DNA of 43,945 nucleotides from B13-G4 sp030606805. Lineage in GTDB: Bacteria > Desulfobacterota > Desulfobacteria > Desulfobacterales > ETH-SRB1. Under the pieces are notes generated by a model, which did not search any database, was not told the DNA's origin, and was given only the letters and a program-made list of their open reading frames with translations. The stretch spans positions 1 to 43,945 of the forward strand of contig JAUWFS010000004.1 in NCBI GenBank assembly GCA_030606805.1. The letters run 5' to 3'. Of this stretch, positions 7,540 to 16,700 are shown piece by piece (the stretch's first letter is position 1; each line of letters begins with the position of its first letter). The translations under genes and the position numbers were made by a program.

Positions 7540-8226
7540 TTACAAAAGTTCTTGTTTCTCTTTTTCCGTCAGATAACGCCAGCTCCCTTCAGTTAGATTT
7601 CCAAGTTTTATATTTGAAATCCTTATTCTCTTAAGTCGAACAACACCATTACCCATCTTCCTGACCATACGTCTTATCTGCTTGTTTTTACCTTCTTTAA
7701 GTATGATGTAAAAAACACGTGAAGAAATTCTTTTTACATCAGCGGGTCTGGTTTTCGTACCCATCATAGGCATGCCTTTGGCCATCTTTTGAAGAGCGCC
7801 ATCTGAAATCGGCTTAAATGCAGCAACCTCATATTCTTTTTCATGATCAAAGGAAGGATGCGAGAGCCTGTGATGAAGCTCACCATCATTTGTAAGAAGC
7901 AGAAGGCCTGTAGAATCCTTGTCAAGCCTGCCTACAGGATATACACGATCTTGAATATCTATTAGATCAAGTACTATCTTATCGCCTTTCTGGCTGCAGC
8001 TTGTAACATAACCTCCCGGCTTGTTCAGGGCTATATAAATAAGATCATGCTTTGCTTCAACAGGCTTCCCGTTTACCTGGACGCGGTCTGTTTCAGGATC
8101 AATTTTTGTCCCGAGTACGGAAACTACCTCGCCATTAACCTTGACATGCCCATCCTTAATATATTCTTCCGCCTTTCTTCTTGAACAAAATCCGGCAGAT
8201 GAAAGAAATTTTTGGAGTCGCATCAT
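7540..8226 (-). CDS. rluB: 23S rRNA pseudouridine synthase, RluB/RsuA family
   Basis: The 228-residue protein has an N-terminal S4 RNA-binding domain (LQKFLSSAGFCSRRKAEEYI, residues 4-23) and the RsuA/RluB catalytic motif VGRLDKDSTGLLLLTNDG with catalytic Asp102. It ends with GKNKQIRRMVRKMG, the family's RNA-contact motif. It isomerises a uridine in rRNA; RluB (23S U2605) is the likeliest assignment, with RluE/RluF or RsuA as alternatives. The start could be either of two adjacent ATGs (8226 or 8223). No strong ribosome site is seen, and the upstream spacer is repeat-rich. Confidence 0.85.
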   Translation of the reverse strand: MMRLQKFLSSAGFCSRRKAEEYIKDGHVKVNGEVVSVLGTKIDPETDRVQVNGKPVEAKHDLIYIALNKPGGYVTSCSQKGDKIVLDLIDIQDRVYPVGRLDKDSTGLLLLTNDGELHHRLSHPSFDHEKEYEVAAFKPISDGALQKMAKGMPMMGTKTRPADVKRISSRVFYIILKEGKNKQIRRMVRKMGNGVVRLKRIRISNIKLGNLTEGSWRYLTEKEKQELL

Positions 8227-8232
8227 ACGAGT

Positions 8233-8490
8233 TACGAGTAACTATTTGTGTAACAGTTCACGGTTGTCGGTTTACAGTTAACGGTTCAAGGTTGATTGCC
8301 TTAATTTCTTCATTGTTCTCTAACCTTGAAGCCTGAAACCGTAAACCTGAGCAGTTACAAAACACCTTAACCTCACATGAAATATGGTCTTGAGTTCTCA
8401 CAACTGAGCCTCTTGTTTCTTGTCAGCCTCTGGCTGATATGTTTTGATCAACCGTTAACTGTAAACTGTTAACCGTAAACGATTATCTGT
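8233..8490. repeat. Intergenic inverted arms of GTTAACGGTT/AACCGTTAAC units
   Basis: Units such as CGGTTGTCGGTTTACAGTTA at the left and AACCGTTAACTGTAAACTG at the right are partly self-complementary across the spacer. The same family recurs at 25530-25575, 26910-27003 and 30266-30430. It fills the spacer between rluB and argJ, and no gene is seen. Confidence 0.65.
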
Positions 8491-8494
8491 TTGT

Positions 8495-9679
8495 TTACGA
8501 TCTGTAGTCAGCATTGATCTTAACATACTCAACAGAAAAATCGCAGGTAAATACAGATGCGCACCCACTGCCCATGTTCAAGTCAATAGATATGCTTAGC
8601 TCAGGCTTCATAAGAACTTTCGTCGCTTCAGCTTCAACAGCCTTCCCGCATCCCATACCGTTTTTTACCATCAAAACATCATCAAAAAATATATTTATCT
8701 TACCCTGGTCAAGAGGAACCTTCGCCCTTCCCGCCGCAGCAATAATTCTTCCCCAGTTGGCATCCTCCCCGAAAAGCGCTGTTTTAACAAGATTTGAATT
8801 TGCAACAGTATTGGCTATCTCATGTGCATCATTATCCGATAAAGCGCCCTTAACATATATCTCAACAAATTTTGTGGCCCCTTCGCCATCTCTAACTATC
8901 TGTTTTGCAAGATCGGTAAGGACATCATCCAGTAAATTCTGGAAATAATCCATATGTTCAGAGCTTTTAATTACTGCATTTGAAAGACCATTTGCCATGA
9001 TAATAACTGTATCGTTTGTGCTTGTATCGCCATCTATAGTTATTCGGTTAAAAGAGCGCTGAGCAGCTTTATTAAGAAGATTTTTAAGCAATTCATGGTC
9101 TGCATCAATATCGGTGCAGATAAAACATAACATGGTTGCCATGTCAGGACATATCATCCCGGAACCCTTTGTAACGCCGATTACTGTAAAGGTTTTACCA
9201 TCTATTTTACCCTGCCTTGACACACTCTTTGGGGCAGTATCTGACGTCATTATCGCTCTTGTAAAATCATAAAATCCTTCGGGTCTCAAAGAATCGACAA
9301 GGCCGGGAATCGCGCGCTGTATCTTATCAATCGGCAACGGCTCTCCTATAACTCCTGTTGAACACACAAGAACCAGATCTTCAGGGATATTAAGGCCTGA
9401 GGCCGCAAATCTTGCCATGATTTTTGCATCATCCAATCCTTTATCGCCTGTACAACAGTTAGCGTTTCCGCTGTTGACTATTAGCGCCTGACCAATACCG
9501 GATTGAATTCGCTCCATATCAAGTAATACCGGCGCAGCCTTAATCTTATTGCTGGTAAAAACCCCTGCAACTTTTGCAGGAATCTTTGAAAAAATAATGG
9601 CTAAATCCTTTTCACCAGCCTTTTTAAGGCCGGAAGCTACTCCTGCGGCCATAAATCCCGGACATATTAAATTTTCCAT
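8495..9679 (-). CDS. argJ: Bifunctional ornithine acetyltransferase / N-acetylglutamate synthase
   Basis: I place the start at the ATG at 9679 (MENLICPGFMAAGVASGLKK). It has an AGAGGA ribosome site about 9 nt upstream and matches the usual ArgJ opening; the longer frame to 9766 adds an unrelated leader. The 394-residue precursor contains GKTFTVIGVTKGSGMICPDM followed by the self-cleavage site MATML, where Thr182 becomes the N-terminal nucleophile of the beta chain. DGDTSTNDT further downstream is also typical of the family. It moves the acetyl group from N-acetylornithine to glutamate, the cyclic route of arginine synthesis. No other arg gene is in the window. Confidence 0.9.
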   Translation of the reverse strand: MENLICPGFMAAGVASGLKKAGEKDLAIIFSKIPAKVAGVFTSNKIKAAPVLLDMERIQSGIGQALIVNSGNANCCTGDKGLDDAKIMARFAASGLNIPEDLVLVCSTGVIGEPLPIDKIQRAIPGLVDSLRPEGFYDFTRAIMTSDTAPKSVSRQGKIDGKTFTVIGVTKGSGMICPDMATMLCFICTDIDADHELLKNLLNKAAQRSFNRITIDGDTSTNDTVIIMANGLSNAVIKSSEHMDYFQNLLDDVLTDLAKQIVRDGEGATKFVEIYVKGALSDNDAHEIANTVANSNLVKTALFGEDANWGRIIAAAGRAKVPLDQGKINIFFDDVLMVKNGMGCGKAVEAEATKVLMKPELSISIDLNMGSGCASVFTCDFSVEYVKINADYRS

Positions 9680-9788
9680 ATATAAAATTCCTCTAAAAAG
9701 TTTCCTGAACCCCCCCTGATCCCCGACACCTGATGTATAATAAACGCAAACTATCTCTTTTGACAATATATATATTTCGGCAATTATT

Positions 9789-9857
9789 CAGGTGGATAGG
9801 CTGAAGCCTGAAGCTCCCTGACAGCCTTCAGTCTTCAGCCTTCAGTCTAGCCACCTG
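9789..9857. repeat. Palindromic spacer element: CAGGTGG/CCACCTG ends with CTGAAG units inside
   Basis: CAGGTGG (9789-9795) and CCACCTG (9851-9857) enclose GCTGAAGCCTGAAG and its inverted counterpart CTTCAGCCTTCAG, giving a long imperfect hairpin. A related half-element lies at 5871-5920. It sits between the divergent argJ and selenoprotein genes. Confidence 0.6.
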
Positions 9858-9940
9858 AGTAAACTATATTTCGCTGTTTGACTTCAATAGAGTTTTAATG
9901 TAATTTGGTATCGTTAGCTAAATTTCGGGTTTAAGGATTT

Positions 9941-10135
9941 GTGAAAAAAGTGATAGAAAAATATTTTGCTAATTGCTTAACATGCGGTAAAAAACTGATT
10001 CTAAAAAGATCGTGACAGCGCACCTACCTTTTCTGCAGGTCATGCAGGTCAGAATATCCAATAAAAAAATTTGCTGACTCAATGGATGATTTTTTTGAAG
10101 AACAGCTTGCGAACGTACGTTGTGACAGGTTATAA
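9941..10135 (+). CDS. Dual-CxxC small selenoprotein (in-frame TGA read as selenocysteine)
   Basis: A GTG at 9941 follows AAGGA; a second in-frame GTG at 9950 has better spacing. It opens a frame that meets TGA at 10013-10015 and then continues in the same frame to TAA at 10133-10135. Read through, it is a 64-residue protein with C12-LT-C15-G, Sec25, then FC32-RS-C35 and a C-terminal ANVRCDRL. The spaced CxxC pairs look like a zinc-ribbon or redox protein and fit what I recall as the dual CXXC motif small (seleno)protein family of Desulfobacterota. A hairpin with a GGTCA loop lies 20 nt after the TGA. If TGA is a true stop, this is a broken gene instead. Function unknown; possibly redox or metal binding. 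Confidence 0.7.
10013..10050 (+). promoter_or_regulatory. Bacterial SECIS-like hairpin after the selenocysteine TGA
   Basis: CTGCA (10033-10037) pairs with TGCAG (10043-10047) around the loop GGTCA. The E. coli fdhF SECIS presents a comparable GGUC-containing apical loop at a similar distance from its UGA. Here the loop begins 25 nt after the first base of the TGA, against about 21 in fdhF. The lower stem is weak by eye. Confidence 0.5.
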
Positions 10136-10150
10136 TTTAAATTTTGCACC

Positions 10151-10318
10151 GTGCAGCCTGAAAGGATGTTTCCGGCTTAAAAAAGAGGTGCCGGTGAGGA
10201 AGCCGGAACCCTCCTAAAAGCCTGAAGTATAGCACGCCTCTGCTGGTGGGCTAGGGTCAAAACCGTAACCGGAAACGATTACAACCTTGCTGCCGGGTCA
10301 AATCCCACCGGGGCACCC
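10151..10318 (+). ncRNA. Candidate structured RNA, possibly a group II intron domain I relic
   Basis: This non-coding block is richer in GC than its surroundings and strongly self-complementary. TTCCGGCTT (10170-10178) pairs perfectly with AAGCCGGAA (10200-10208). GTAACCGGAAACGATTAC (10265-10282) forms a hairpin capped by a GAAA tetraloop. TGCCGGG and CCCACCGGGGCA close the 3' end. The style, beginning GTGCAGCCTGAAAGG, resembles 5' portions of bacterial group II introns, but no reverse transcriptase or domain V is present. It ends 110 nt before the defence operon, so it could also be a regulatory or effector RNA of that operon. Identity unresolved. Confidence 0.35.
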
Positions 10319-10427
10319 AAATCCGCTTGTAAATTCGCAATTAATTGTAAAACTTGGCAGAAAAGTACTTTTGTCAATAATGTAAACTTGATCTGACATC
10401 TTGGCCAATGGCTCACAAGGAACGAAG

Positions 10428-13400
10428 ATGAAAAACATACCTTCTTCAATAAGAGACAACCACAAAAGAGGATGCATTGGTGATTTCTTAAAGCAACAAA
10501 TAGATGAAGGAAGCAACCTCTCAATTGTGTCGGCATATTTTACGATTTATGCATATCAGCGGCTGAAGGATAGCTTGAATAATATTGAGTCGCTTGATTT
10601 TCTGTTTGGCGAACCGACTTTCATTAAAGATATTGACCCGTCAAAAACAGATAAAAAAAAATTTAAAATCGAAGATGACAAACTGGTAATCCCCATTGAA
10701 AGCAGACTACAACAAAAATCGATAGCAAAAAAGTGCGGCGACTGGATAAGAAACAAAGTAAATATCAGATCAATGGTAAAACCAAACTTTCTGCACGGCA
10801 AAATGTACCATGTAAAAAACAGTAATGGTGTTCAAAAAGCAATCCTTGGAAGCTCAAATTTTACTGTAAACGGCTTGGGCCTCGGAGGCAGCCCGAATAT
10901 TGAGCTCAATATGGAAGTGACTGACGATAGAGACAGGACTGATCTGTTAAACTGGTTTGAAGAAATCTGGAATGATGATACCGGCCTTGTGGAAGATGTG
11001 AAAGATGAAGTTCTTAAATATATTGAGCAGCTCTATATAGAAAACGAGCTGGAATTTATATATTTTAAAACTCTTTTCCATCTATTTGAAAAGTTTTTAT
11101 CAGAGCAAAGGCAAGGCGGCCTTTTAAATGAGAATACAGGTTTTTTTGAAACAAAAGTATGGAATATGCTCTACGCCTTCCAAAAGGATGCTGTCAAAGG
11201 CGTAATAAATAAGATCCTTAAACATAATGGATGCGTACTTGCTGACAGCGTGGGGCTTGGAAAGACTTTTGAGGCATTGGCGGTTATTAAATACTTTGAA
11301 CTCTTGAATTACAAGACATTGGTGTTATGCCCAAAAAAATTGAGCGACAACTGGACCTTATATCAGGCTCAAAACAACAGCCTGTTAAACCCGTTAGTCG
11401 ATGACAGATTGGGTTATACAGTTCTCAGCCATACTGATTTAAGCAGGGAATCAGGCAGATCTGTTACCAACATAGACCTCGGAATAATAAACTGGAGCAA
11501 TTATGACCTTGTTGTAATAGATGAATCCCATAATTTCAGAAACAATACAAAGGGCAAACGTGATGAAGACGGAAATATAATAAGGAAAAGCAGATACGAA
11601 AAATTGATGGATGACATTATAAATTCCGGTGTAAACACAAAAGTTCTAATGCTCTCGGCAACTCCGGTAAACAATAACCTGAAAGATTTAAGAAACCAGC
11701 TATATTTCATTTCAGGCGGCAGGGATGACAGCTTTTATGGAAAAACCGGCGTTAAAAACATTGCTCAAACTATTAAAAATGCTCAAACCGTATTTACACA
11801 GTGGGCTGACCCCAAAAAAAATGCACATCGCAATACAAAAGAACTCCTTGAACGACTGGACTCGACTTTTTTTAAACTTCTCGATGAACTTACTATTGCC
11901 CGTTCCAGAAAGCACATACAAACCTATTATAAAGATGAGATGAAACGAATAGGGGCCTTCCCCAAAAGACTTCCGGTAATATCAAAAGCTCCGGATATAG
12001 ATACAATAGACGAGTTTCCTTCTTACGATAGAATAAACAAAGAAATAATGACCTATAAACTCTCTCTGTTTAATCCGTCGGCCTATGTAAAGGATGAGCA
12101 CAAGGCTTTTTATGAAGAAAAAGCGGGAAAAATGATTGCGGCTTTTTCGCAGGAAAAAAGAGAATATTTTCTCATTGGAATGATGAAGGTAAACTTCCTC
12201 AAAAGGCTTGAAAGCTCTATTGAATCCTTTGAAATCTCAATGGGAAGAACAATAGACAAGATAAGCGGGCTTGAAAAGCGGATATTTGACTTTAAACAAA
12301 CCATGGATTCAGAAGAAATAGAGTCGCCTGAAATATATGATGAAGATGATACTGACCTCAATGATGCAAATAGTATCGGGAAAAAATTAAAATTCAATCT
12401 TGCGCATCTGGATTTGGATTTATGGCTAAAAGATTTAAAAAGCGACAAAGATGCTTTAGTGCTTCTAAAGGCAAGTGCCCAAGCAGTGACGCCTGACAGA
12501 GATAAAAAACTTTCAGTATTAAAAGAATTAATAAAAGACAAAATAGATAAGTCTCTCAACAGCGGAAACAAAAAAGTGGTTATTTTTACAGCCTTTGCCG
12601 ATACCGCCAATTACCTCTATGAAAACCTTAAAGATTATATAAAAAAAGATTTAGGTTTAAATATAGCCCTTGTTATTGGAAGCGGTGCAAACAAAACGAC
12701 GTTTGGTAAAAGTGAGTTCGGTCATATCCTTGCCAATTTTTCTCCTATTTCAAAAAATAGAGACAAAATACCTTCGATGCCGCAAGATGAGGAAATAGAT
12801 ATTCTTATTGCCTCAGACTGTATTTCAGAAGGACAGAACCTGCAAGATTGTGACTACCTTGTCAATTATGATATACACTGGAATCCGGTAAAGATAATAC
12901 AGAGATTTGGACGAATTGACAGGCTTGGAAGTAAAAATGCTAAAATTCAGCTTGTAAACTTCTGGCCGACCGATGATTTAAATAATTATATCAATCTTAA
13001 AGACAGAGTTGAAGCAAGAATGGCGCTTGTTGATATTGCGGCAACAGGGGAAGAAAATCTTCTTGAAACAGACCAGATCCAGGGTTTGATAGAAGATGAT
13101 CTGAAATTTAGAAACAGGCAGTTGAAAAGACTTCAAAAAGAGGTCCTGGATTTAGAAGAACTGGATGAGAACATTTCTTTGAGTGAATTTACTCTTGATG
13201 ACTTCAGAATAGAACTGACCAATTATATGGATGAAAACAGGCAGAAACTTGAAGATGCTCCATTTGGTCTTTATGCAGTAGCTCCTTCGCCTTCCGGCAA
13301 CTTTTGTAATGCATCTGATTTTTCGGACATAAGCGAGAATGCAAAAGAGATCATTAAGCCCGGCGTTATTTATTGTCTGAGGCAAAAAGGAAATACAGAT

Positions 13401-13763
13401 GGAAATGAAGCCGTGAATCAGTTGTCTCCATATTTTCTGGTTTATATAAGAGAAGACGGCACAGTTCGTTTTAATTATACTCATTCTAAACAGATACTTG
13501 AGATTTTCAGATTGCTGGGCAGCGGCGTTAATAAACCTTATGAAGAATTGTGTGATATCTTTAATAATGAAACAGATAACGGCTCACAAATGGATAAGTA
13601 CAGCAAACTTTTAAAAACTGCTATTGTTGAAATAAACTCTGTATTTAAAAAAAAGGTGAAAATTGGACTAACCCGCGATAGAGGAGCTTTGCTTATTCCA
13701 AAAACAAAACAGGCAGACAAAGCTGATCATTTTGAATTGATAACATGGCTGGTAATCAAATAA
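10428..13763 (+). CDS. PLD-domain SNF2-type SF2 helicase (defence operon gene 1)
   Basis: The ATG at 10428 has AAGGA 6-7 nt upstream and is preferred to the TTG at 10401, giving 1111 residues. An N-terminal phospholipase-D-like nuclease domain carries H123-G-K125 and GSSNFT with Asn144, one HxK half-site that would need dimerisation to cut. A Snf2/SF2 motor follows: Walker A DSVGLGKT (273-280), DESH (365-368), SAT (410-412), a long insertion, then ASDCISEGQNLQ and QRFGRIDR (825-832). Such proteins translocate on DNA. The fused PLD suggests the restriction arm of a methyltransferase-linked system. It ends 3 nt before the methyltransferase, and resembles a fusion of the helicase and PLD roles of DISARM (DrmD, DrmC). 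Exact family not established. Confidence 0.85.
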   Translation: MKNIPSSIRDNHKRGCIGDFLKQQIDEGSNLSIVSAYFTIYAYQRLKDSLNNIESLDFLFGEPTFIKDIDPSKTDKKKFKIEDDKLVIPIESRLQQKSIAKKCGDWIRNKVNIRSMVKPNFLHGKMYHVKNSNGVQKAILGSSNFTVNGLGLGGSPNIELNMEVTDDRDRTDLLNWFEEIWNDDTGLVEDVKDEVLKYIEQLYIENELEFIYFKTLFHLFEKFLSEQRQGGLLNENTGFFETKVWNMLYAFQKDAVKGVINKILKHNGCVLADSVGLGKTFEALAVIKYFELLNYKTLVLCPKKLSDNWTLYQAQNNSLLNPLVDDRLGYTVLSHTDLSRESGRSVTNIDLGIINWSNYDLVVIDESHNFRNNTKGKRDEDGNIIRKSRYEKLMDDIINSGVNTKVLMLSATPVNNNLKDLRNQLYFISGGRDDSFYGKTGVKNIAQTIKNAQTVFTQWADPKKNAHRNTKELLERLDSTFFKLLDELTIARSRKHIQTYYKDEMKRIGAFPKRLPVISKAPDIDTIDEFPSYDRINKEIMTYKLSLFNPSAYVKDEHKAFYEEKAGKMIAAFSQEKREYFLIGMMKVNFLKRLESSIESFEISMGRTIDKISGLEKRIFDFKQTMDSEEIESPEIYDEDDTDLNDANSIGKKLKFNLAHLDLDLWLKDLKSDKDALVLLKASAQAVTPDRDKKLSVLKELIKDKIDKSLNSGNKKVVIFTAFADTANYLYENLKDYIKKDLGLNIALVIGSGANKTTFGKSEFGHILANFSPISKNRDKIPSMPQDEEIDILIASDCISEGQNLQDCDYLVNYDIHWNPVKIIQRFGRIDRLGSKNAKIQLVNFWPTDDLNNYINLKDRVEARMALVDIAATGEENLLETDQIQGLIEDDLKFRNRQLKRLQKEVLDLEELDENISLSEFTLDDFRIELTNYMDENRQKLEDAPFGLYAVAPSPSGNFCNASDFSDISENAKEIIKPGVIYCLRQKGNTDGNEAVNQLSPYFLVYIREDGTVRFNYTHSKQILEIFRLLGSGVNKPYEELCDIFNNETDNGSQMDKYSKLLKTAIVEINSVFKKKVKIGLTRDRGALLIPKTKQADKADHFELITWLVIK

Positions 13764-13766
13764 GAG

Positions 13767-16700
13767 ATGAAAATGAAACTCAGGCAGAAAATACAAAACG
13801 CAATAAACGATTTTAAGAATCCCGATTTATTTAAAACCAGCATAAATCTGTTTAAAACTCTAGGGTACAACACGTACAGGCGGAGCAGACTTGATAATCC
13901 GACATTTGATGGCTTTTACAATGATTTTATAGACGGAAATGACAATATTCCTGATGTTGATAAATTTAAAGAAAAAGCCTTGACTTCGGACTGGCTGAGC
14001 ATTGAGATGCTCTTTCAGCTTACAGAATCCGAAATGAGCAGCCGGGACTCTTTATTTGACACTGGCAGGGTTGATAACACCATTATAGAGGCATACCTTT
14101 TCTTTGCAATTGAACTAAAAGAAACGGATTACAGCCGGACAAAGCTTGCCGATATCACCAGATATCTAAACCGGATGTTTCCCATGCCTGTAATGGTTCT
14201 TTTTAAGTATGGCGGGTATTTAACTCTTTCCGTTATCAAGAGAAGACTCCACAAAAGAGATGAAAGCCGTGATGTTCTGAAAAAAGTAACCCTTATCAAA
14301 GATATAAAAATTGAAGACCCGCATCGGGCGCATATTGAGATACTTTTTGATTTAAGTCTGGAGGAATTAAGAAAAAAATATGCTGTCACAAACTTTGTGG
14401 AGCTTCATAATGCGTGGCAGAAGACGCTGGATAGCTCCGAGCTTAACAATAAATTCTACAAAGAGCTGGCAAACTGGTATTTCTGGGCAGTGCAAAATGT
14501 AGAGTTTCCGGATGATGACGAGAAAAATGCAGAGATAAGAAATGCCTCAAGTGTAATAAGACTTCTTACCAGGCTGATTTTTGTCTGGTTTATCAAAGAA
14601 AAAAGTCTTGTTCCAGGCGAACTTTTTGACAAGTCAAAACTTGATGACATATTGAATTATAAGGATAAAAACGAAAGCTCGTTTTACAAGGCAGTGCTTC
14701 AAAATCTCTTTTTTGCTACTCTGAATCAGGAGCAAAGCAAAAGAGCATTCCGAAGAAACGGGCAAAATTATAATGTCACCAACCTTTACAGACATAAGAA
14801 GCTGTTTAAGATTGATGAAATTAAGATTTTAGAATTTTTTCAAAACATTCCGTTTTTAAATGGTGGCCTTTTTGAATGCCTTGACAAACCCCATCCAACA
14901 AAGAAGGGCTCTCATGGCGGTGACGTAATCATCAGAATAGACGGATTTTCCGATAGAGATGACAATGTTCTGAAAATTCCTGATTTTTTGTTTTTTGCTG
15001 AGGAAAGAGAGATTGATTTAAATGAAATCTTTGGCACGAAAAACAAAAAATACAAGGTAAAAGGGCTTATAAATCTCCTCAATAAGTATAAGTTCACAAT
15101 CGCAGAAAATACTCCAATAGAAGAAGAGATTGCGCTTGATCCCGAACTCCTGGGGAAAGTGTTTGAAAACCTGCTTGCTTCATACAACCCCGAAACCAAA
15201 ACCACAGCAAGAAAACAGACAGGCTCATTCTATACGCCAAGAGAGATAGTCGATTATATGGTAGATGAAAGCCTGAAAGCCTCTTTATCAAATCTTGTGT
15301 CAAAAAAGATTGATAAAGTAAGCGAAGAGGATATCCAGACAGGTTTGGAAATACTTTTTGCATATACAGAAAAAGAACACGCTTTTACTGACACGGAAGT
15401 TTCAAAGGTCATTGAGGCTGTCTCCGAACTTAAAATACTCGACCCTGCCTGCGGTTCCGGAGCATTCCCTATGGGTATACTCCATAAGCTTGTCTTTATT
15501 TTAAGCAAGCTTGATGAGCATAATGAAAGATGGAGAGAACTGCAAAAGCAGAGAGCCTTGAAAGAGACAGAAGCTGCATATAATCTTGGCAGTAAAGATG
15601 AGAGGCATCAAAGACTTGCAGAGATTGAGAAAGCATTTGATTTTAACACATCCGATTACGGCAGAAAACTTTTCCTCATAGAAAATTCAATCTATGGCGT
15701 GGATATTCAACCGATTGCCGTGCAGATTGCAAAGCTCAGGTTTTTCATCTCTTTAATTGTTGACCAGAATATCAATAAAACAAAAGAGAATCTTGGTGTT
15801 CTTCCCCTCCCGAACCTGGAAACCAAATTCGTTGCGGCAAACACGCTTATAGGGGTTGATAAGCCTGACCAGGGAAGTTTTGCCGATCTTAAAACAAAAG
15901 ATCTGGAAAACGAACTTTTAATTATCAGGCATAAACATTTCAACGCAAAAACCCAGAAAACAAAAAGAAAATACAGAGATGAAGATAAAAGAATCCGCCT
16001 TGAAATATCACAAGTCCTGAAAAAGTCAGGCTGGCCATCTGATACTGCTGAAATGCTTGCCACCTGGGATCCATATGACCAGAATCAATTCGCACGGTTT
16101 TTTGATATGGACTGGATGTTCGGGATAAAGGATGGATTTGATATTGTGATCGGAAATCCGCCGTATGTACGTGTTGATGATATTCCAAAATCCCTTAAGC
16201 CTTTATATAAATCATCTTACAATACTTCTGTCGGCAAATATGATTTATATTACCTTTTCTTTGAATGTGGGATCAATTATTTGTCCCAAAAAGGAATTTT
16301 AGCTTATATCACGCCAAATAAATTTTGCGCTGCTAATTCTGGAATTGCTTTGCGGAATTTAATTTTTAATAAGTTTGATAATGGAGAGATTCTTAGCACT
16401 TCGAGGCTTAAGGTTTTTGAAAAGGTTTCAAATTATCCTGTCATTTCAATTTTTCGTACTATGTCAAATAAGAATATTTTTTTAATAAGACAGGCTTTAT
16501 CTATCAATGAACTTTTCACTCCAACAAAAAATAGTTACGAACTTAATAAACATATTTTATCTGTTCTCCCAAAAAAAATAATTCCTATTAATGTATCGCA
16601 AAAAAAGATTGATTTATCTGTAAGTTTGTTAAGCAAGTTTAATGTATTAGGAAATTATTTAAGCATTTCTGAAGGTCTTCGTATTCCTAAGAGCTATGAG

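Noticed and set aside
7298..7576. 92-codon plus-strand frame
   Set aside because: It is encoded by the CCTAAAG repeat spacer and the antisense end of rluB, and has no family features.
10185..10300. Possible tRNA-Sec (CCGGTGAGG and a TCAAA loop near the selenoprotein)
   Set aside because: The cloverleaf does not close and no anticodon arm with TCA in the right loop position could be drawn, so I kept it as an unassigned structured RNA.
10279..10536. 85-codon minus-strand frame over the defence operon start
   Set aside because: It is antisense to the helicase start and the structured RNA, and has no family features.
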